A DNA stretch of 61,412 bases from Methylococcaceae bacterium (GTDB lineage: Bacteria; Pseudomonadota; Gammaproteobacteria; Methylococcales; Methylomonadaceae), in NCBI GenBank assembly GCA_030626845.1, contig DAOUTG010000006.1, positions 1 to 61,412 of the forward strand, in the 5' to 3' direction. Every line of letters begins with the position of its first letter. Positions within the stretch are counted from its first letter, which is position 1. The position numbers and the translations under genes were made by a program. Shown here in pieces: positions 57,049 to 61,412 of the stretch. The notes under the pieces are model-generated. The model was not told the origin of the DNA. It did no database searches and worked only from the letters and a program-made list of their open reading frames with translations.

Positions 57049-57837
57049 TTAGCCGTTATTTTTCTCTGCATCAATTAATGATTGAATAAATTTAATATCA
57101 AGTTCTGTAATTTTTGAAATAACGTCTATTTCTAATCCTTGCTGTAACATAATTCCGTTGATTAACTGCTTTCTCAAAGGCGGTGGTCTCCATTTCGTCA
57201 ATATAAGATTCCTCAATCATCCGTGCTTTTTCTCGTGGCGAAACATCATCTTCTTCAATATGCGTTAAAATTTTTTGAATTTCAGCCAGTTGATAATCCT
57301 TCTCTTCTACATTACCATCCAAACTATCATCAATGACGCGTAACCATTCTTTATAAAGATCAGGCGTATTTTTGTCTAAATATTTGGGACAAATATAAAC
57401 AATTTTATGCGGAATTTCATTTAATGATTTTCCCTGTAAATCTTTAGGGTCAAAATCTATCACTAAAACATCACGTTTATGTTTATCGCCCGAGGTTAAA
57501 ACCACAATGGTATAAACGGCTAATGGCAGTTCATAATTAATCGCCGATTTAATTTGTTCTAATAAGGCGATGCAATGATAATGTAGAAAGCGGTGATAAT
57601 GGTCGCTATGGCGTTGATATTGAATATCAACGATGATGCGATTTTTTTATCTTCGGCGTATAAATCATAGTTAACTTCTACATAACCTAAGCTGGGTTTA
57701 AAGGATTTTTCAGTTTCTACGGTGTCGATTTCTAGGTTAATTCCTAAAATATCGCGGACAAAACCTTTAAAAACATCGACATCACAAAACGCTTTTTTAA
57801 AAATCACCCCATAGCGTAGGGAGGCTACTTTTTTCAT
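57049..57837 (-). pseudogene. Frameshifted Rpn-family (PD-(D/E)XK) transposase-like gene
   Basis: Two out-of-frame pieces of one protein: residues opening MKKVASLRYGVIFKKAF (57837 to about 57642) continue in another frame as IIVDIQYQRHSDHYHRFLHY and run to about 57157, and a third frame, GIMLQQGLEIDVISKIT, reaches a TAA at 57049. The first break is in a T7 tract (57642-57648 on the + strand; A7 in the gene), one base short; the second is near 57155-57158. The family carries D-x-Y and D-I-Q nuclease residues. Two independent breaks mean a decayed gene. It lies in the nir cluster just before nirF. Confidence 0.85.
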
Positions 57838-57903
57838 TGTTTATCCTTAAATAAATAGGTTGCATTGCTAAAAATGTCAAAGCCAGTGATAAAATAATTC
57901 ATT

Positions 57904-57970
57904 AGGCTTGTCCGTTTAAATCCCAGAGATAGCATATACTAAGGGCTAAATTTTTTTAATGGACAAGTCT
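57904..57970. repeat. Short element with imperfect terminal repeats
   Basis: AGGCTTGTCC at 57904-57913 and GGACAAGTCT at 57961-57970 are inverted with 9 of 10 matches, 67 nt overall. It looks like a remnant of a small transposable element. It lies beside the Rpn pseudogene. Confidence 0.5.
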
Positions 57971-58020
57971 ATTGTAATAACAATCGGTATACAAACATAA
58001 TATACGCTTCATCTATGAAA

Positions 58021-58106
58021 GGATTCAATTGGAATCCAGATAAAGATCATTAACCTTGTACCTCATTTTTACTTTATAGCCTTCGAGATTTAAAAGCTCA
58101 AAGGCT
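58021..58106. repeat. Two hairpin dyads after the Cys-rich gene
   Basis: GGATTC-AATTG-GAATCC (58021-58037) is a perfect dyad. AGCCTT..GAG..CTC..AAGGCT (58078-58106) is a longer imperfect hairpin 13 nt beyond the stop of the Cys-rich gene. The second may end transcription, but no T run follows. Confidence 0.5.
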
Positions 58107-58119
58107 TAAATACAATAAA

Positions 58120-58485
58120 CTAACCTTTTCCTGGCAACATCCCTACCGTTCCAGGTTTAATCCGCTTACATTGCACAACAATGTCTTCTCGATAGCATTG
58201 ATAATAACCACTATTATCGGTACATTGATTACAAACAATACCCCCCGTATCTTTAATCGTTTCAACATGCCAGCCATAACCTTGGGTCTGGCAGAATTTC
58301 TTAGTATAAATATTGATTTTATATTGTTTAGCAGCGTTAGTGCTTGCAATATCTTTCGTCTCACATTTTTTTGTGGGTAAAGTATTTGCCATTAAATCAC
58401 GGTAAATATATTCAGTGGCTTGTATCGTTGTCGAAAATGAAAACACCATCACCACAACTGCGAACCTAATAAAATTAGCATTCAT
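58120..58485 (-). CDS. Secreted Cys-rich protein, function unknown
   Basis: 121 residues, not recognised. Start ATG 58485 has GAGGAGA upstream. Residues 1-23 form a signal peptide ending TTIQA. The mature 98 residues contain six Cys (41, 65, 85, 88, 97, 106), an even number suggesting three disulfides in the periplasm; CNQC is not followed by His, so it is not a heme-c protein. It lies 25 nt after a small membrane protein on the nir strand, possibly a partner in electron transfer or a folding factor. Confidence 0.7.
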   Translation of the reverse strand: MNANFIRFAVVVMVFSFSTTIQATEYIYRDLMANTLPTKKCETKDIASTNAAKQYKINIYTKKFCQTQGYGWHVETIKDTGGIVCNQCTDNSGYYQCYREDIVVQCKRIKPGTVGMLPGKG

Positions 58486-58510
58486 CTTATATTCTCCTCA
58501 TTATTTATTT

Positions 58511-58705
58511 TTATAATTGGTAGTCTTCTTTGGAGATAACACGAATATTCATTTGAGACGATTCCTTTTTCAATTGCTCTTTAATAGGCGCAAATTTTTC
58601 ATTTTCAGACAATTTAATAGCTCCTATAACCGCAATGATTACAATTGCCGTCCCTGCAACGTAGAAAGGAAAATAATCTTTTTCTGTCTGTTCTTCTGCC
58701 ATCAT
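58511..58705 (-). CDS. Small single-helix membrane protein, unknown
   Basis: 64 residues from ATG 58705 (TAGGTGA upstream; the longer reading frame to 58750 lacks a ribosome site). An acidic N-terminus (MMAEEQTEKDYF) precedes one membrane helix (FPFYVAGTAIVIIAVIGAI), followed by a charged tail. Not recognised. It is between nirC and the Cys-rich secreted gene, so it may assist the same respiratory complex. Possibly a cytochrome-anchoring or assembly peptide; this is speculation. Confidence 0.6.
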   Translation of the reverse strand: MMAEEQTEKDYFPFYVAGTAIVIIAVIGAIKLSENEKFAPIKEQLKKESSQMNIRVISKEDYQL

Positions 58706-58896
58706 TTCACCTATTTTTATTGTTATAAAGATTTGAATCGCTACTATCAATTAAGCTTCTACCCTCGGAGATTTTAAACTTATAAAATTGATAAAAATAA
58801 CTTAGATTATTAAGTAGCGAGTCGATACTATAAAACAAAAAGATGTTCCTTTCAACTATTATTGATTCGCTATTAATTTATTCTGAAATGAAAGCG

Positions 58897-58922
58897 GGAG
58901 TACAAAACATGTTTTGTACTCC
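58897..58922. repeat. 26-bp perfect palindrome, copy B
   Basis: GGAGTACAAAACA followed by its exact complement TGTTTTGTACTCC, with CGG before it and AAAT after it. It begins 13 nt beyond the nirC stop. Differs from copy A by paired changes (C-G to A-T). Confidence 0.9.
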
Positions 58923-58934
58923 AAATGAAGAGAA

Positions 58935-59252
58935 TTATTTTTCTTGGTCTTTTTTTCTAAGCAGTTTTTGAACGATCCAAAAGGCTTCTTGCTTAGATAT
59001 AAAGGCTTGCCACGGTGGCATCGCTGTATCTTTGCGACCTTTTAAAATAGTTTCTACTAAAAAATCATCACTTTTATTAGCAATATCTTTAGCCAACAAG
59101 GAACTTCCTAGCCCCCCTTTAAGCGTCAGCCCATGACAAGAACCACAGTCATGCTTGAGGATGTTTTTTAGTGCTTGTTGTCTTTTTTGAGTAGGTTCAG
59201 CGGCCATTGCACTGGTACTCAAAATAACCAGTGCAATGATTAAAACTTTCAC
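58935..59252 (-). CDS. nirC: Cytochrome c NirC (c55X type)
   Basis: 105 residues, start GTG 59252 overlapping the previous stop (GTGA). Signal peptide LIIALVILSTSAMA; heme motif Cys36-Cys39-His40 in HDCGSCHG; Met78 in GRKDTAMPPW as the other axial ligand. The GGLGSSLL and TILKGR blocks match NirC, a donor to or maturation factor of cytochrome cd1. Followed by the palindrome at 58897. Confidence 0.93.
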   Translation of the reverse strand: MKVLIIALVILSTSAMAAEPTQKRQQALKNILKHDCGSCHGLTLKGGLGSSLLAKDIANKSDDFLVETILKGRKDTAMPPWQAFISKQEAFWIVQKLLRKKDQEK

Positions 59253-59563
59253 TCAGTCTTCAATTGACTATAATAAGCGGCAATATTATTAATATCTCGA
59301 TCAGTCAAAGAACCTGCAATCGCATTCATAATATCGGAAACCCGTGTTTTATCACGATATTCTTTTAAAGCTTTTTTAAGATAATCCTGATTTTGTCCTG
59401 CTAAAGAAGGAAAAGGGGCATCTGCACTAAGGGCTTTAATACTATGACACTGTGAACAGACCGCAGCGGCTTTTGATTTACCTGCGTAAATACTTGCCGC
59501 CTGTACATTGTTTGCAACCAATGTCACCATTAATAAAATACTTGAAAAAAGTGTTAATTTCAT
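59249..59563 (-). CDS. Monoheme cytochrome c, nirM position
   Basis: 104 residues starting ATG 59563 (GGAG upstream; the frame extends further into the cd1 gene). Signal peptide TLFSSILLMVTLVANNVQA; heme motif Cys36-Cys39-His40 in VCSQCHS; PSLAGQNQDYLKKALKEYR is typical of the cytochrome c4/c5-type fold; Met79 as distal ligand in SDIMNAI. Probable electron donor to the cd1 enzyme. Position matches nirM of Pseudomonas. Confidence 0.88.
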   Translation of the reverse strand: MKLTLFSSILLMVTLVANNVQAASIYAGKSKAAAVCSQCHSIKALSADAPFPSLAGQNQDYLKKALKEYRDKTRVSDIMNAIAGSLTDRDINNIAAYYSQLKTE

Positions 59564-59567
59564 CGAA

Positions 59568-61130
59568 CTACTCCATTTCATCAGGGGATAAACCACGCGT
59601 CATGTATTTAACCCGTCCTCGTGAAAAAATACCTGCGGGGCTTTCCATGGCTATTGAGGTGATTTTTTTCAATGTGGTTGAATCATAAACCACAACTTCA
59701 TCACCTGCATAACCTGCACTCACATAAAGGGATTTACCATCTGCACTATATTCAGGAAAATAAGCATGTCCACCTACATTCAAAGTTTTGACTACTTCTA
59801 ATGATTTTTTATCAATTAACTGAATCGTTCTTGCACGTTTGTCTTTAGTAATAATATCAACGGCGACATAAGGCGCATTGGCATGAGCTGCTGGGGATTC
59901 TGTACCACCCGAAACGGGTACTTCTTTCACCAATTCCATTTTATCTAAGTCCCAAACACTAACCACGGTTTTTTCACAAGTTCCAAAATTAGTACCAAAA
60001 CCTAAAGTACGTCCATCAACCTTAACCGCAGCACCGCCCCCTACATGAGGTACACAACCTGCTTTTAGTTTTTTAATGATTTTACGTGTCTCTAAATCAA
60101 TCGCAGTGACAATACTATCATCGTAAGCTGCAACCATTAATTTGCGCCCTTTGTGGGTTAGAAAAGCATCATGTAAATGCCGCCCCACATTTTTTATTTT
60201 AGTAACAGGAAAGTCATCTTTTAAATCAACCACCCAAACTTGTCCTGCATTTTCTAGCGCAATTGCAAAAATATCAGCATAAGGTGTTCCAATAATCATC
60301 CCTGAATCAGAAGTAACCATTTTGCCATCAAGATCAACGCCTTCTAATTCAAAGGTTTTTAGCGGCTCTAAAGTATTTGCATCTAAAATAACCGCATTAT
60401 GGGGGACAAACGAGCCTGCCATAAGGTATTTACCATCGCGAGAAACCCCCAGTGAAGGACCATTAAGACCTGTTTTAATACTGCGTACCGCTTTCATAGA
60501 ATATAAATCTACTTTAAAAATTTCAGCGGTATCCGTTTTAACATAAGCCCAACGAGGATTAGCAGGATTAAAGTCAATAATATGTGCAGCCGTTCCTGTT
60601 GCAATTTCGCCTACTTTTTCATGGGTTTTACTATTAATAAAAACAGCTTTTGAGCCTGACCCTCGACCATACTTACCCCGTGCTGCAACCCCGATTAAAT
60701 TATCCATACTATCAATTTGATAATTAGGCTTTTCAGGTAAAGTAGACTCATCCTTGACATAAACTTTTAACGAAGCTTTCATATCCTGCATTGTCCACGG
60801 CGGATTATCTTGCTTAGGCGTGGATTGCAAATGTTTAACCATGGAACGAATTTCACTATCGCTTAACTTTCCATAAAAAGGAGGCATTAAAGTTTCAAAG
60901 CTTCCCGTCATAATCAACGAACGCAGAGCGGTTGGGCTACGTCCTTTTAAAGTCGTAGAATTTAAGGCAGGCGCTAAATAACCCCCATGATCTGAACCAT
61001 GGCAACTGGCACAATTATCTTCATATAATTGGTGCATATCAGAATTGGCTTGAACGCTTCCCATAGATAAAATAAGACTGGTTGCGCTTATTAACAGCGT
61101 TTTATTTAATTTTATTATTGTTTTTTTCAT
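59568..61130 (-). CDS. Cytochrome cd1-type heme d1 protein, NirS/NirN-like
   Basis: 520 residues with signal peptide (LLISATSLILSMGSVQA) and AGGAAT ribosome site. Heme c site Cys40-Cys43-His44 with Met82 as likely ligand; then an eight-bladed d1 propeller. His183 (TAAHII) fits the proximal d1 ligand; His320 (HLHDAF) and His362 (VPHVGGG), 42 residues apart, fit NirS His327 and His369. Order with the two cytochromes and NirF matches nirS. But the end SPAGIFSRGRVKYMTRGL is NirF-like, not the TPTGKFNVYNT of NirS, so NirS versus NirN stays open. Nitrite reduction to NO is probable. Confidence 0.8.
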   Translation of the reverse strand: MKKTIIKLNKTLLISATSLILSMGSVQANSDMHQLYEDNCASCHGSDHGGYLAPALNSTTLKGRSPTALRSLIMTGSFETLMPPFYGKLSDSEIRSMVKHLQSTPKQDNPPWTMQDMKASLKVYVKDESTLPEKPNYQIDSMDNLIGVAARGKYGRGSGSKAVFINSKTHEKVGEIATGTAAHIIDFNPANPRWAYVKTDTAEIFKVDLYSMKAVRSIKTGLNGPSLGVSRDGKYLMAGSFVPHNAVILDANTLEPLKTFELEGVDLDGKMVTSDSGMIIGTPYADIFAIALENAGQVWVVDLKDDFPVTKIKNVGRHLHDAFLTHKGRKLMVAAYDDSIVTAIDLETRKIIKKLKAGCVPHVGGGAAVKVDGRTLGFGTNFGTCEKTVVSVWDLDKMELVKEVPVSGGTESPAAHANAPYVAVDIITKDKRARTIQLIDKKSLEVVKTLNVGGHAYFPEYSADGKSLYVSAGYAGDEVVVYDSTTLKKITSIAMESPAGIFSRGRVKYMTRGLSPDEME

Positions 61131-61315
61131 GTTTATTCCTGTTCGCTCAAAAGAGTTACTAACTGTTCTTAAATTTCTATTTATAAATTAGCTATAATTA
61201 TTTAAAAGTATATATCTTAAAGGTGTTAAAAACCAGAATTTTCATATAAATGTTCCTTGTTTTTACTTTTTAACCGTAGGTTCTATGGGGGTAGCTTATT
61301 GTCTTTCAAGCTCTG

Positions 61316-61381
61316 GCTTAGTTTACTAAGCGAAACTAGAAATTGGGTAAGAATTAAATACTAACCTTATGTAAATAAGGT
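61316..61381. promoter_or_regulatory. Two dyads far upstream of the cd1 gene
   Basis: GCTTAG-TTTA-CTAAGC (61316-61331) and ACCTTAT-GTAA-ATAAGGT (61364-61381) are perfect short inverted repeats with 4-nt loops. They lie about 190-250 nt before the cd1 ATG. They could be operators or hairpins of an upstream gene. No FNR/Dnr box (TTGAT-N4-ATCAA) is seen. Confidence 0.4.
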
Positions 61382-61412
61382 ATCTACTTTAAATCTCAGG
61401 GTAAAGATAAAA

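Noticed and set aside
57642-57648. A7 tract as programmed frameshift site
   Set aside because: A second, unrelated frame break occurs near 57156, so decay explains the locus better than programmed slippage.
58120-58485. Heme c protein for the Cys-rich gene
   Set aside because: CNQC is followed by Thr, not His, and no other CxxCH is present.

Overview
The window is one contiguous, clearly AT-rich stretch of a Gram-negative chromosome. Several genes fit a gammaproteobacterium: lpxD, glnA-ntrB-ntrC, a smg-dprA-topA neighbourhood, modABC, GlnS, and a Pseudomonas-like order of heme d1 genes. A PII-linked porin and ammonium-channel locus, a quinoprotein-relay-type metallohydrolase and a nir cluster recall AT-rich gammaproteobacterial methylotrophs or methanotrophs. 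No methane or methanol oxidation gene is present, so that placement is inference.

Layout. 1-8085 (+): a chemosensory operon (receptor, CheW, CheY, a long CheA, a CheB-like protein that has lost two of its three catalytic residues, and a zinc-ribbon/ParA fusion). No cheR or flagellar gene is visible. 8165-11244 (+): a NitT/TauT-type ABC transporter translationally coupled to a peptide deformylase, then gltX. 12691-12999: tRNA-Ala and two identical tRNA-Glu genes made by tandem duplication. 13185-15244 (+): a voltage-gated-type K+ channel, gloA and a ComF-family protein. 15311-24660: nitrogen control, with glnA-ntrB-ntrC (-), a porin (-), and two tandem glnK-amt pairs (+). Divergent sigma-54 promoters and an NtrC-like site lie between the porin and the first glnK. 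24733-39368: housekeeping genes (yaiI, glnS, dapB, dnaJ, ffh, ypjD, lpxD) mixed with a PD-(D/E)XK protein, a glycosyltransferase, a tandem MarR regulator, a MOSC protein and a secreted metallo-hydrolase. 39509-48572: tRNA-Leu, modABC, topA, smg, dprA, a second def and nadK.

48763-61130: a carotenoid-type FAD oxidoreductase, then a long minus-strand heme d1 cluster. In transcription order it runs: cytochrome cd1-like gene, small cytochrome c, nirC, a small membrane protein, a Cys-rich secreted protein, a frameshifted Rpn-type gene, nirF, nirD, nirL, eptA-like, ribE, nirG, nirH, nirJ. This is the Pseudomonas order nirS-M-C-F-D-L-G-H-J with two insertions. The functional theme is nitrogen: ammonium sensing and import, and a cd1-type nitrite reductase or heme d1 system with its cofactor pathway.

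The most unusual items are the CheB with altered active-site residues beside a zinc-ribbon ParA, the S-F-L repeat linker in CheA, the single-chain double MarR regulator with a four-Cys tail, the interrupted nir cluster with two unassigned small proteins, a cd1-type protein with a NirF-like C-terminus, and two families of dispersed palindromes. One palindrome family varies in a compensated way; the other supplies stop codons to topA and nadK.
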